Assembly: GCA_008921705.1 (NCBI GenBank)
Contig: VFFE01007784.1
Location: 358,641 to 422,640 of the forward strand
Direction of reading: 5' to 3'
Length of the DNA: 64,000 nt
Origin: Burhinus oedicnemus
Taxonomy: Eukaryota; Chordata; Aves; Charadriiformes; Burhinidae
In this document: positions 37,431-50,900 of the stretch, piece after piece
How the letters are laid out: every line of letters begins with the position of its first letter
Numbering within the stretch: the stretch's first letter is position 1
Notes under the pieces: model-generated
Told to the model about the DNA's origin: nothing
The model's input: the letters and a program-made list of their open reading frames with translations, nothing else
Databases searched by the model: none
Program-made: the position numbers and the translations under genes

Positions 37431-40400
37431 CAATAAGTAGGGCAACAGGTAGGTCTCAATTTAGATGATTGTCACTACCTCCTTGACATATATGGTGGAT
37501 ACATCTTAAGGCAACTCTTTCCACACCACATGTTTGCCATGCAGTCACTATGGCTCACACACACTTAAGAAGCTCTAAAAAGTCACTGATATACTGTCTT
37601 TGTATGCAAACTTCTGGGCTCCTTATATCATTTCAGGGAAAAGCCTTGGCTAGAAAAGCAAACGTTATTTGTAGGACATTGATCACAATTTCATCTTGTA
37701 GTTATTTCATTTTAGACTTGCTTTCTTTATTCTTTCTCACAGACATCTACCTCATTAACATCTTTAATCACATTATTTTTATGCTTGCATACCACAAACT
37801 CTCCTTCCTCCTCCAATCCCTGAAAGTCCCATTGATATATCAACTCATTTCTGTTAGTTTTCTCCTGCTGTAGACCCAGGCATCATTCTCAAGTCACTAG
37901 CCTCTAGTGGCTGGTGCCCTGGTCAGCTGTGATATACAGTTTCTTTCACCATAAGGAATGACAGAGAAGGCATCTTCCATTTCTATAACCCAATTTATTC
38001 AACTGAACTCACCACATCATGTTCTTATCCTGAACACCTCACAACATTGCTGTGTCTGGATGCTTTTATCTCACTTTGGCATGTATAGGCAACAGCACTT
38101 CATCCTTCAGCACGCTTTCAGTATCCAGAGCGTGCTAACCATTCACAGGAGTACAGTCCTGTCACCCTGCTGGGGTAGCCCCTCAAAGCCAGGAATTAGG
38201 GTTCAGTCCCCTGTACAAGTGCCACAGTTGCTGGTGCATACTCTCTCTCCCAGCTTTTACCTCACGAGCACTCTGGTTAATAATTCGCATATGGGGGGAT
38301 ATATGGTGGTGGAAACATGTAGTGCGCATGTTCCACTGGAATTACTTTTCTGTTTGGGATGGCATAAAAGGTGCATAGAGCAATGAAAAATACAATGCCT
38401 CTCCATGTCGTCTTGGCATAGACTATCCCGCCACATGTTACCATTCTCCCAGTTCCCAGAGCACACCAGAGGTGGGCACCCCTCTACTTCCTCAAGCCTC
38501 GCACAAAAACCTGGGCTTGCTACTAGGCTGCCAGCGTTCACTCTGAAGGACATGGAGGAGAGCTCATGATCCAGCCTTCTCCCTCTGCTCTGAAGGCATT
38601 AGTACCAAGCAGCTGTGAGGAAGTGAAGAGCTTGAGGACCATAACCGAACTTCAGCAGACATTTACTAAGTCAAAGTATGTCTCAGCACTCCATCTCCTC
38701 TAGTTTCCTAAGCATGCCATGGACTTCTCTCTGTCTCTGAAGAGGTCTTGAGCCCTTTTTATCTTCACGGGACCTGAACATCACTTTCATCAGGTATTCA
38801 GAGACCATCAGCAATTGATTCATTGCTTTGTTATAAATGTCTTTATTGGACTATTTTTCCTGGTCTGCCTGCTCAAGTTTCATTCAGGAATACCTGTTCC
38901 TGAATTAATGTAATTTAAATAGCACCTGTTCTTGAAAAAGTCAGTAAAACACTGCAAGAATATCCACTGAAAGAAGCACCTAACTAGTTTGCCCCACAGA
39001 CTCAGTGCGGTACTAGTGAAAGGTTAGTAACAGAGACAGCCTGTGCATAAGGTGGTGGCAGACAGGAAAAAAAAGGTATTTCTTGAGGCTACACAGACTC
39101 AGTGATGGCCCTTGAGGTGGCTGGAGGGCCAAATCAAATGCCTGCACAACTTGCTCCTGCTTGGCCTGTGTACCCAGCACCTGGCAGCCCCAGGCAGAAA
39201 TCTGAGTACCCTTTTATGCACATGTAGCCACCATGGAGATAGCCAGATGTGCTGTGCAGCCTCCAGTTGTGCTGCTGTGTAGCCTCCAGCCACCCACCAC
39301 CCCTGTAGTAAAAGTTTTGGGTAGAAAAGATAGTCCAAGACGCATCCTTTCAGGGCTCCCCAGGTCTTTTCTAAAAGCGCTCCAATATTTCTTGTCAAAT
39401 AGTACTGGTCGAGGCTGAATTCTGGCTTCTTACAGCACAACTCGCGTGCTCTGCATATAGGGTATTTTGAAATCAGCATTGCCAAGGGCACCCTGTTGGG
39501 TACAGCTCCATCAGGACTGCAACAATTTTATTGTGAAGGTATGGAAATAAAAATTTAAAATTAATCCACCACAAAATGAGACTGAAATCTTACATGAGAA
39601 AACTACATGGCTTTTATTTTTTTAACTTTAATTCTCATGGAACACACTAAAATTAGTGGTCTATCAATACAACTCTCTCTTCAGAACCTGTATATTACCT
39701 GAGTTTAGTGTATTACAATAAATACAAAATCCTTGTAGAAAGTGAAGTGTTGTAGTTCATTGGTTAAGAGAACATCCATTTTATGAAAGTTCAAAATTCA
39801 GCCTTGTTTTACATTTCAGTTCCTGCATATTTATACTTCAGACGGCAGTACATCACTAAATTGACCATTTTTTACTGTATACATTTTTAAATGATTAGTC
39901 TACAACATTTTAACACTGCTGTATAACAAACACTTTTTGTAAGTTCATCTCACTGGTTCAAATGGAGTGGCATTGTCTACGAGGTCTCATTTCAAAATTA
40001 TTGCACTTTTATCTTTTTCGTCATGCCACAAGATGTGAAGTCCAAAATATTTACCTTTCTGATTGTCACTCTTTCCTTCATAGCGATGTCTGAGCGAAGA
40101 CAAAATAGACAACTTGTTTTGTTGAATCAATAGAGGCATATTATCACAGCAAGATTATAATTCAGGTGTACAATACCTGTATTTTACCGAGTACAGAAAT
40201 GAAACTACCATGCGCTGTGTGTCACAGCAGGCAACTAATATCAACAAAGTACCAGAGACTATGTTCAAATAATGTTGTATGGGTCTAACTTCAATCCACA
40301 AAAGCAAGGCAATTCAAAGTTAAGGCTTAAACTCTATCCATAATCCACTCTCTTTAGGAATTGCATTATGAATGCAGCTGAACTCTCATCTCAAGTCTGT

Positions 40401-42576
40401 GCAGCTCCATGTTGCCACACGGACAGTGAGAGAAAGCAAACCCACCGTTATACTTATATGCAGATTCCTATCGATTGTTTTATATCTGGTAAAGACACCA
40501 TCTACTGGCATCTGCATTTACTCGAGCCCAAATCCTGGGACTTTGGGGGCAGGCTGTGATAATTGCAAAAGGTGTTTGGGATGAGTGGGGTTTAGATGAC
40601 TGCATATTTCTCTTTGCTCTTAGGGGCATGCTGGAATTTTGTGGTAGCACAGGTGGGGAAACACTGATTTTGTGAACTGTCTTCTGACAACAGGAATGGT
40701 CCACCTGGCATTGGTTTCTGCATCTTTTTGAGCTGTAGTTACAGGGTGCCTGAAAAAGGAGGGGATCTAAGTCCATGTTGAAACCAAAATGAAATGGCGT
40801 CAGTAGTATTCAATATTAAGAACGTCTTACTTCAGCCTATCATCGTAAGCAAAGAAAAATATGGAGTAGGAAGGAAAATAATCTGTTTCCAGGTGAAGGT
40901 ACAGAGAGAAACATAATGAACACAGCCATATCTGAGCTAAGAAATTTATTTCTACAATGAAGATTTTGGACTTGGAAACAAAGGTTGCTTGTGAAAACCA
41001 ATCAACCCATCATGACTGTCTGTTAGTCCTATAAACAAAATTTTTAGCCCCTGTCAAAAATAGCTGCTATGAGGGCCCTACATCTCCCACTGTTCAAAGG
41101 CTGATTTCAGGAAATCAAATTCTGCCCCAGGCTGCCCCACTTCTCAGGAATATGAATTATTTGCAGCTTTCTCTGGAGTGGTGTCAGACACTGCATTCTC
41201 CTCTCCAGCAGCATCTTTCTATGTGCACTAACTATTTAACAACTTTTTTTTTTTCTCCAGGTTCCAATGATTTCAAAGCTCTGATTAATTTAACTAGCAG
41301 CAGAAGGTGAACCTGTATGGCTAATCTGTAGCTGCAGAATGCATCAGATTGAAGAGCTTCATAGCCACCATTACAGTAATCTCGAGCATTAAGACATCTT
41401 CATTTTTTTGACACAAAAGGGACCTGACGCTACTGTCTCACAGCTCCTCGAGCCAGGCAAAGCTTTGCCCTCAATTTCAGTGGCAGCTGCCACCACAGGA
41501 TTTTGTCTGGCAGTTCCTGAGGAAAAATCTACAAAATGGTTTCACTTCTTAAAGTGAAAAGGCACGTCCTGAATGCATAAACCCCTAGAGGCTGAGTTAT
41601 GGCCATGTGCACCTAGGGCCATGGACCAGTAACATTTTCAACAGTCAGGAGTGCTTGATGGCTCAAATGGTGCCTTCAAAGCTGATGGCATTGCTTTTGA
41701 AGCAAGCTGCTAGGCCAGACAGGACTCTGCTGATGCTTTCATAGCTGGCTCAAAATCCTGTTTTTCAGGCATTGTATTTCTTTGCTCTTGTGTGTTTCTG
41801 TACTCCACAAGGAATTCCCAGGTTCCTAGGCTGGGATTTGCCAAAATGACAAGGGCCCATAAACATCCATACCAGGGATGAAGAAATGATGAAGGGAGCT
41901 GTAACTTTTGCCACTGCCCTCGAGGACAGGCTGGGGCAGTGCTGGGGCAGGCCAGCTGCGCCAGCCCACCCTGCCCTGTCCTTGTCCCCCAGCAATTTCC
42001 TTCTTGAGTGAAAGCAGTGGGTCCTGAGACTCGAGTGAGACTTTATCACACCAAAAGGGAGCAAGGGGGCTTATTTGCCTTTTCAACTGAAAAAAGACTA
42101 AAATCTGTCCCCTTTCCATTCCTGTATTTATAGGGCAGGGCTATGTGGTTGCAAATACACCCAGGCAAGACCTTACACTGCAGCACTTTCCCATCTCACA
42201 TAACCCAGGCATGAATCCAGCAGCATCCGACACTCCAGCATCCCATCCCCAGGGCTGGAAGTGTACCCTCATTTCTAGGGAGCACTCAGGAAAGGGTATC
42301 GCCTTCCTGAGGGGTCAGAACAAGTGACGCAGCCCTCAGTCCAGCGCTGGCCTCTGCCTCCTTGCTCCCCAGGAGAGAAGATACCAGGGAGCGTTTTGCA
42401 CAGCCCTATTCTGTCCGCCAAGAAGAAGCCCACGACCGACAGCCTGGCTATTGCCGGAATAAATGAAGCTGTGATCTGAGCTGGGACACGAGGTATTACT
42501 GCAGAACAAATAAAAACAGAGCTAGAACTCTGTACTGCAGAGGTATTCATCCTTTGTATTCCCTCAAAGAACAAGC

Positions 42577-42602
42577 CTAATCTACTAACCCAAGTAGATT
42601 AG
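42577..42602. repeat. Perfect 10-bp stem, 6-base loop hairpin
   Basis: CTAATCTACT (42577-42586) and AGTAGATTAG (42593-42602) are exact reverse complements around AACCCA. Compact and perfect, but not followed by a T-run and not associated with a recognised gene. Confidence 0.85.
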
Positions 42603-43139
42603 TAAACAGTACATTCAGCTTTCATAGACCTTCAGTATGTCTGCAGGGCTTGTGATGTAAAATAATATAAGTAAAGGAAATAAATGGAAATTTTAGGAAA
42701 AAAAACCCCCTGAAGTATTATAGCTGCTTACTTTCTCTACTGCTGTGAGGAAGATCAGAGAAGAGTCTTTTGTGTCAGTTTTATTTTGAACCCATTTTGC
42801 TGCTGAATATGGGAAGAGATTAGTTCACTGCTAATTGTGCTGTTGGTTTTGTGATTCTATGAAACTCCCCTAAAAGTCTGCATGCAAAACCAATGAGGTA
42901 GAACATGTTTGACAAGCTTAGTTCCAACATGACCAATGTAGCAGGAAAAGATTTTAAAATCATTGCCTCTCTTCAATAACAATAGTACATACAAGTGTTT
43001 ACAAGAGGATTAAAAGCTGCTTTAGCGAGTTGTATTAAAGATTCCTTTATCAGACAAGTTTTATCGAAAAACCTGTTGGAGCACTATGTGGCTAATCAGA
43101 TGCAAACAGAAGCGGGTTATGTTACTGACTTTATTTTAC

Positions 43140-43420
43140 TTGCTTTAAAAGGATGCACGATGTATCTGTAAAATATACACCATGCATACAATAAGCCATA
43201 CCTATTAACAGCCTGCCCAATTACAACAACAGCAAAAAAAGCTCCACAAGTAACGACCCCTAGCACCTGGTAATTAAAATTGCTAATCACCAGCAATTAT
43301 CTGGCACAGCTTTATAGCCAGGCGAAACAGTTTGACCCTTTGCCCACTGAAAGAAGAATGTTTGCTGTCTATTGATAAGTGCTTAGGCAAAGCTGTGTTC
43401 GGCTCACATCCATTAAGTGG
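43140..43420. promoter_or_regulatory. Candidate conserved non-coding (homeodomain) element
   Basis: A gene-free block with the composition and motif grammar of developmental enhancers: TAATTA at 43271-43276, then the perfect inverted pair AATTGCT (43278-43284) and AGCAATT (43292-43298) around AATCACC, followed by CTGGCACAGC (a possible NF1 half-site) and TTTATAGCC. Stop codons are frequent in all frames, so conservation, if confirmed, would not be due to coding. The assignment is by pattern only. Confidence 0.35.
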
Positions 43421-46400
43421 CAACTAATAGGAAGTCAACAAAAGAGCTCTGACATCTGTAGTGGGCACTTCTAGCAGGCCAGGTTTGGGAGCACAGGTGT
43501 TTGATGGGATCCTGCCAAAGACCAGAATATGGGACATGGGGACTTCTTAAAAAGCAAACTTGGGCTGCCCATCTTTCCCGACTGGTTCCTCTGCAATCAA
43601 AGAGTAAATGCAGTAAGTTTCCAGGAAAAAGATTAAAATAATTACTCTTCTCGGGAGCAGTAGCTTGTTTTCAGGCTGTCCACACACATTTAAGCACAGA
43701 GAGCTAAGAAGTCCTGTAGGCTCAGTAATTTAGGTAAAGATTTTTCTTTGGTCTATTTCTGTTCTTATTAAGTATTGAGTTAAAGATATATAAAAATGTC
43801 TCTCTAGTGTGCTCTTTAAGTCTGGGATAGAGAGTTTGAGATAATAAAGATTTATTTTTTTTCCACAGGACATTATTATGCTCAAAGCTATAAAATACCC
43901 TTCCATTGTTATAGCTCCAGGAAGCTGCCGCTAGAGATTATTTGAACTAGAATAAACAACTCCATTAAAGCTTCTGAGCTCACCAATGACTCTTATAAGG
44001 TCCTAGATAAAAAGATCAGAGTTTTTTCTTTTTTTTGAGAGAGAAGGAAAGAGAGACAGTCTGGCAAAAATATTGCAGGCTTCTAATAATGAAATGACCT
44101 ACAAAACCTGAAGGACAAAACATCCCTTAATCACTCAGGAATGCAAATTGCTCCCAGAACAGGCATCAGTGGAGATTACAAAGCCAGGAGCTGCTGACAT
44201 CCAGAACCAAACCTCTGTAGCCTCATCCCTTCATTTAGAACGGGCTTTTGGGGATCTTGGCAAGTTGGCGTTTCAGTGTGAAAGGACAAAGGATCAATCC
44301 CAGGGTGTATATTTACAGCCACAAGCAATTTGGGGACATTCTGACTTGCATACACTATGTCTTTTCCTGCATAAGATCTCAAAGCCCTTCCTTGTACGTC
44401 TTTGTACTGTGACATGTAAAATATGAACAGTTTTATAAATGAGAGGCATGATACTTGACAATATCTGCCATTCCAAAATCATCAGTGAAGTAATTCAAAG
44501 TGGTCCCTCCCTTCCTAACTCTCTCTTAAGCCCACCTCCCAAGCTGCTTCAAGTTACTGGGGTTAAATAGGTTGAAAATAACATTATTATCCCATGAGTA
44601 TGGTGTGAATAAAGCAGCCACAACTTACATCCCTGCACCATTTGCAGTCTGGATACTTCTCGTCCACAGAGGACATCTCACAGAACTAGGTTTAGCTCCT
44701 GTTTAGCCCGTACACAAAAGTTCCCTTGCTAGAGAAGGGACAATGTTATGATGGGCCCATACATCTCACTCCAACACAGAGTGAAAATGCAGCTAGAGTT
44801 TACATCCCAACCTAGGAGCCTGGAAACAGTTCTGGGTTATCCAGTTCAATACTGGCCCAGGAGTTCTCAAAACATCTGTACTCTTTACCAAGGCCAACTG
44901 TAATAATTTAAATAAAATTTTGGATAAAAATATGAATAGATAAAAAGAAAACCACCTCTGCATTCCACACAGATTTCTCCCTTTGTAGACAGTACAAGTT
45001 GAAGTTCAATTTTCTGCTTGAATTTTGACACATGCATGGGTTATTCTCTATTAGATTCCAATTCTTGATCATCAGTGTTACCATGGGATTGCTGTCTACT
45101 GTTGTTTGTAAGCTCCTGCCAGTGTGAAAGAGCTGGATTTCTCTTTGACAAATCTTTAATGAAGTCAGAAAAAAATGAAGTCACTGGAGATACACCTACT
45201 TACAAGCTTGGGCTGTAAAGTGCAAACCAAGATGAAACAATGGATTATAAATTCTGGCATTGCTTGACATTCAGAATCTTCTGTCTTCATGTCTAATTCA
45301 ATAATGATCCACAGCGGAAGAGCATGCTAGCAAATTTGTGTAGTCTATCCATCACAGAGTAAATTACACTGAATAACTCTTCTCTGGGTTAGCTGAGGTA
45401 ATGAAAAATCTGAGGAAGAAGAGGAGGAATAGATTTTCTGACACGGTTTGCCATTTGGAGTCCACATCATGGCCACCAGGTTATGTCTACCAACATATAC
45501 ATTGAAGAGTGATTTTTAATACCATTGTCCAAATCCCAAACTAATGGAATGGCCACTGGGGATAAGACATTCACCTGGTTTTTGTTCAATTTTTGAGAGG
45601 GTGAGTCTTTGGGGGTGGTAGTAGGATGGGTGAATGAATTCAGGGAACAGTAAACTAATCCCTCCTTTGAAAACTGCGGGGTCAAAATAAACCAGAAGAT
45701 TTGTGATGGGGAGCTAATATGTGGCTTGTGTTACCAATCATTCAATTTCCATTTCATGTATAATATGTGCTTAACATAGAATAGATGCACAAAGTTCACC
45801 AAATCACTACTGCACAGTAGTTTTCTCTCTTCACTGCATGTAATTCCAAAACAAAACCAGCTTGTCCATTTCTCCTTCAGGTGAAAGCCTGACTGTGTCC
45901 CACAGGTCAATGAATCTGTTCTGGGCTTCCTTGAAAGAGAGCTCCAGAGTCAAGAGTCCTCCACTGAAAATGTCTCACCAGTGACTGCTAGACAATTACA
46001 CCTGGGGACTTCCTGCTCAGGTGCCTGTTAACCTCTTCCATCCTGGGGAGGAAGAAGAAATGAAGGAGGTAGATTTCAAACCATTCAACTGCTGTGCTCC
46101 ATCAGGGGTGCCGGTGACCTGTGCTAGTGTAGATGCAGTCTTGGGGAGTGCTCTGTCCCCGGGTGGCATGTGTCAGGTGGCATACTTCCCAGTGCCTTCC
46201 CTGACAGCTGCCAGCCCCAAGGACATGTGTAGGAAGAGGAAATATGCCTCTGTAGAAATTGGGAAGGCAATGTCTGTCTGGCCACACTTCACTCAATTTG
46301 GATGTAGGGTAATAAACAGACGCCTGTGCTGCCAATGCTTTGTGGAAAGATAGGCAAACACTCATTGAGAAAAGAAATCTCTGTTCCCCCAGGTTATATA

Positions 46401-46748
46401 TGTTCCTGCGCATTCCTTCTTCAGCATCAGCTCTGTCTCGCCTGGATTAAAACTCAGTGCATTTGCTCATACCTCCTTCTCAAGCTCAGTCAGGTTTTTG
46501 ACGGACAAAAATGCTGCTGCTCCTGGACTAGGCAAAATGCTGCTAAGCAGCACAATGTTGCCACGGTGGCCCAGATTGTTTCAGCACCTCCCCTACCAGA
46601 AGTAGGGCATGGTGAATCACAGAAGAAAGAGAAAGGTGGAAAAATAGAGCCTATGCATGATATACCTGGCATGATGATTTGTCCTGGTACATCTTGGACT
46701 TTGGTCTAGGAGACAGGCTCCTACAAGAAAGATACAAAATAGAAATAT

Positions 46749-46795
46749 GGAACAAAAAAAGTGAAATGGAAAAAAAAAAAGGAAAAGAAAAACCT
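46749..46795. repeat. A-rich low-complexity tract
   Basis: Runs of A interrupted by single G or GTG, including ten consecutive A. Low-complexity DNA about 115 bases left of the 3' end of a CR1 copy but not joined to it. Confidence 0.8.
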
Positions 46796-46908
46796 CATCT
46801 ATAATTTAAAAACGGTTGATAAACTGATATGTTTTACAAAGAACTTAAAAAAATATAGACTTATTTTCTGCCCAGTTTGTATTTTGCAGACGTAAGCAGA
46901 CAATAGGA

Positions 46909-47905
46909 ATCACAGAATCACAGGGGTTGGAAGGGACCTCTGGACATCATCTAGTCCAACCCCTCTGCCAGAGCAGGGTCACCTAGAGCAGCTTGCACAG
47001 GATGGCGTCCAGGCGGGTTTTGAATGTCTCCAGAGTCGGAGACTCCACCACCTCTCTGGGCAGCCTCTTCCAGTGCTCTGCCACCCTCAAAGGAAGGAAG
47101 TTCCTCCTCATGTTTAGATGGAACTTCCTACAGTCAAGTTTGTGCCCATTACTTCTTGTCCTATCACTGGGCACCACTGAGAAAAGACTGGTGCCATCCT
47201 CCCGGCACCCTCCCTTTAAGGATTTATAAGGATTGATGAGATCCCCACTCAGTCTCCTCTTCTCCAGACTAAAAAGACCCAAGTCCCTCAGCCTTTCCTC
47301 AGAAGAAAGATGTTCCAGCCCCCTAATCATCTTTGTAGCCCTCTGCTGTACCCTCTCCAGCAGTTCCTTGTCCTTCTTGAACTGGGGAGCCCAGAACTGG
47401 ACACAGGACTCCAGGTGCGGCCTCACCAGGACAGAGTAGAGGGGGAGGATAACCTCCCACGACCTGCTTGCCACACTCTTTTTGATGCACCCCAGGATGC
47501 CATTGGCCTTCTTGGTCACAAGGGCACATTGCTGGCTCACGGTCATCCTGTTGTCCACCAGGACTCCCAGATCCTTTTCCACAGAGCTGCTTTCCAGCAG
47601 GTCAGCCCCTAACCTGTACTGGTGCCTGGGGTTATTCCTCCCCAAGCGCAGTACCTTACACTTGCCCTTGTTGAACTCCATGAGGTTTCTCTCTGCCCAA
47701 CTCTCCAGCCTGTCCAGGTCACACTGAATGGCAGCACAGCCTTCTGGTGTGTCAGCCACGCCTCCCAGTTTTGTGTCATCAGCAAACTTGCTGCTGGTAC
47801 CCTCTACCCCTTCATGCAGGTCATTGATGAATATGTTGAACAGGGCTGGACCCAGCACTGACCCCTGGGGAACACCACTTGTCACAGACTTCCAACTAGA
47901 CTGCT
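46909..47905 (-). mobile_element. CR1 LINE, longest copy in the window
   Basis: On the plus strand it starts with the antisense tail AATCACAGAATCACAGGGGT and continues for about 1 kb of antisense ORF2. It ends abruptly near 47905, after the codons just before the GVPQGS motif, where unrelated DNA begins. It belongs to a different CR1 subfamily from the 31-34 kb pair: the tail reads TGATTCTGTGATT on the element strand, and many C-terminal residues differ (for example [16 protein letters not shown] instead of [15 protein letters not shown]). The 5' truncation removed the endonuclease and the first half of the polymerase. Confidence 0.97.
46983..47901 (-). pseudogene. CR1 ORF2 fragment: RT motifs to C-terminus, open for 300 codons
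   Basis: The frame is uninterrupted from about 47901 to a TAG at 46983-46985. Counting from the GTG at 47885 as residue 1, it carries the reverse-transcriptase motif [10 protein letters not shown] (residues 4-13), the catalytic-centre motif FADD (residues 34-37, the F/YxDD of non-LTR polymerases), then DLGVLVDNR, the LVRPHLE and FWAPQFKKD connection, [29 protein letters not shown] and the C-terminal [17 protein letters not shown]. Full CR1 ORF2 proteins are about three times longer, with an N-terminal endonuclease and an earlier catalytic aspartate, both missing here. A stop precedes the frame in the flanking DNA, and no native start remains. Lack of any stop over 300 codons indicates a fairly recent insertion. 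Confidence 0.92.
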
Positions 47906-50900
47906 AAATTCTGACTCCAAACTTTGCAGCCACGTTATGTGAAGTTAAAATAACTTCAGGGTCAAAAACTGGACCTCACCTTTATGGAAAATGCAGCGAG
48001 TCTCACCAATTAGTGGGTAAGCAAGGAGACTATGAGGGGTGTTTATATTTGTTGGAACGTGAGAGTTCTCACACTAAAAGCAGAGCCAAGCCTCTCAAGC
48101 ACTTTAGATTTTGCAGAGAAATAGGTGTTTCACCTAAACAAGGATGGCAACATTTTACTGGCATGAGGTGGAGGCATTGCTGCACCAGAAATCAGGAATC
48201 TGAAGTCAAGACCCTCCTTCTCTACAATTCGTTTTCACACTGTGTTCAAGTGATGGTCCTGTGCATCCCCAGAAACCTCTTGAATAAAACTGTAGTGCAG
48301 AAAACTAATACTGGACTGACATTATTTTCCTATTTAGCCAATATTTATTCTGTCCCCCTCATGTCTATCCCTTCTTTATTTGTTGTGTGAGAAGTCTGTG
48401 AAAGTACTGTGGCTTTTGGTTTCTTGTACAAAACTCTGTAGGAGCACTTTAAGAAGTCCAAATACTTGTTAAGTGGATTTGTTGGTCATTTCTCTTATTA
48501 CTTCAGAGGACTCAAATTTGAATAGCACAATATTTATTTCAGAGAAACTATGCCAAGTTTCTCTATCAATTGGCAGATATTAGATCTCTGGCATAATGTT
48601 GTTTGTCCTTAGCCATGGCAGTACTCTATCTGGTACTGAAGGAAGAACCCATGGCCCAGTTAAAAGATTTTCTTAAAACATATGCCTTTACCATTCTCAG
48701 ATACATTTTAATGACAGAAAACCATGGTTTGGTTACCAGCTCAGTTACCTCCTGTTTTAGTTGCTTACAGTTGCTGAGTGCATGTTGACCAACTCTTTCT
48801 ACTTAATCTTCTCGTGACACCTCTTGACTTGTTTTACCTTTATTATTTGAAGAGACAGATATTTTTGTAATATCTTCTGGATGGAAGGCAGACACAAAGA
48901 GATCATTTACCTCACCTGAGATGTCTCCATCCTCCTTAAAAACCTTCCAGCTTCTTCCGAAGTCCGGAAGATTCTGCAACTCTCTGACTATATTTTTTTT
49001 CTCAAACGTGAAGTGAGGTTAACACATTGTAAATTGTTTTTAAAAGAAAGCAGGAGGGTCTTGGTCAAAACTCCAGATACTTTACATGCTCCCGTAGGCT
49101 TAAAATATGGGAAACACAACACCAGCCAAGGTGGCAGATCTGGTGGTGCTGATGGTACTGCTGCTTCCGTTTCTGCTGTACCCTTTGCCACTCATGGCTG
49201 TTTGAACCTAGATCAACGCAAATTGAGCAGCAAACTACACCTTCCTCTGTTTACCGCTCTCAACCTCTGAAATAACACCTTTTGTGAGAGAAAACAAACA
49301 AAAAGCCACTGCCACCTAGTGCTCCAAAGTGCCTTTCTAGCTGGAGTTGTACACAGCGTGGCTCCTGCCAGACTGAAGCAAGTGTGGGTGCTTGCATCCG
49401 TGCATAGGGTAGGAGTTGGACACTCAGGTGGTTTGTGGGGCCTAATCTCACAGTAAGAGTGAATGAATACCAAAAGTCTCTGTAATGCTGGTATTACATG
49501 GACCCAGGCAGCCAGGCCCAGGTTTGGCCAGGCATCTGACTGCAGCTTCTGCAAGTCAGAGAGCCCCATGCCTGACGGAGCAGGGATCTGGGACAGAAGG
49601 GGCACCTGAGCTGTCTGCCTTCCCATCCTTGGAAAGGTCTCCAGAGCCTAAAAAGGTGCCTGAGCCAGCCAGGCCACAAAGTGCTTCTGTGGAGGACAGC
49701 AGCCTCCATGGTTGCCACCTCCCAAGAAGGCCACCTTTATGAACAAAGGTGGATTAGAGAGACAGCAGGATGAAACAACCCCCAGTACGCAGAGACCTCA
49801 TATCTTTCCAGGCCTATGCACTGACGTCTTCCAGTTTACAAATCCCTATGGTTTCTTCTGGTAAAATCCTAGCCCGCAAGGAAATGAGAAGAGAGCCTGT
49901 TAGTGGATGGAGGTTAACCACAGATGGTTAGAAGTGTTGATACTGGACTGATCTTTCCAGCCCTCTAAATCTGAAGAGAAACTAAACTAGTCCTTTCAGA
50001 CCGGGGGTGCAAATGCAAAAATGTATTATCAGTGTGTCAGGCTTGGCTGCAACTTTTCCCCAGTGTCCTATTAGAAGGCGGAAAAGAGCTTCATTAAATA
50101 AGAAGCCTAGAATTTTTTTAAAATAAATTTTCTGATCATAGGTTATTTTTGTAGAATGAAAAATAAATCTTTGGCCACTGAAGATCACCGTTAAGCTGAA
50201 TACCATGACACACTCCATTTCAAAGCATTAGGACAGGGAGACCCTAGGTCAGTGGACAGCAACACGACTAAGTTTCTTCAGAGGGCTTAAAGAGAACATT
50301 GTTATTGAGATGTAGTGCCCTTGCTGAGGGACATCATGAAGGGAATAGCTTCAGCAAACAGCAGAAAAGACTGCAGGAGATGCTAAGAAAAAAAAAGATA
50401 AGTGTGGGAATAAGTTAAAAATAAAAATAAATAAAAAATAGGATGTGGAATGGGAAAGACAGCCAAGAAAAAATGTTAATAAAAGGTATTGGATGAAAGC
50501 CCAGAATAGGAGTACAACAAATACAAACAACTAGCAAATGTACACATAACAGGGTGAAAATCAGAGTCTGTCCTTCCCTTGCGTGCAGAGCTGAGCAAAT
50601 AGAAGTACAGGCAATTTTGGAGAATGGCAGCTCTGAAGCATCCAGAGTATAAACATTTCTTTCAGGCCACAAGACAGACACCAATGCCACCTGTGAAGTA
50701 CTGAGAAGGGAGATGATGTACAAAATGGCGACACAATTAAAATATTCCATGTGCCATTTTTGAAGATTTCTCAACAAGGTGGTGTAATAAATGTCTCAAA
50801 ACCAGCTGCCTCAGTTGTTAGTACAATGCCCCCTCTCTAAAAAGTTTCATAAAGCATGCAAGGGCCTTTTACTAAAGGTCACTAAAAGAGTACGAAAACA

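Larger units (their letters stand above)
37431..46908. other. Unique non-coding sequence
   Basis: About 9.5 kb with no recognised gene. The longest frame (37958-38386, 142 codons) has no recognisable domain. A perfect hairpin lies at 42577-42602, a strong conserved-element candidate at 43140-43420, and an A-rich tract at 46749-46795. A frame of 110 codons at 46021-46353 is unfamiliar in sequence. Confidence 0.6.

Noticed and set aside
42849..42862. TTGTGATTCTATGAA resembling a CR1 tail
   Set aside because: The upstream sequence has none of the other conserved CR1 terminal blocks, so the octamer is likely coincidental.
46993..47861. Several plus-strand frames of 68-100 codons across the CR1 at 47 kb
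   Set aside because: They are antisense shadows of the CR1 ORF2 fragment.
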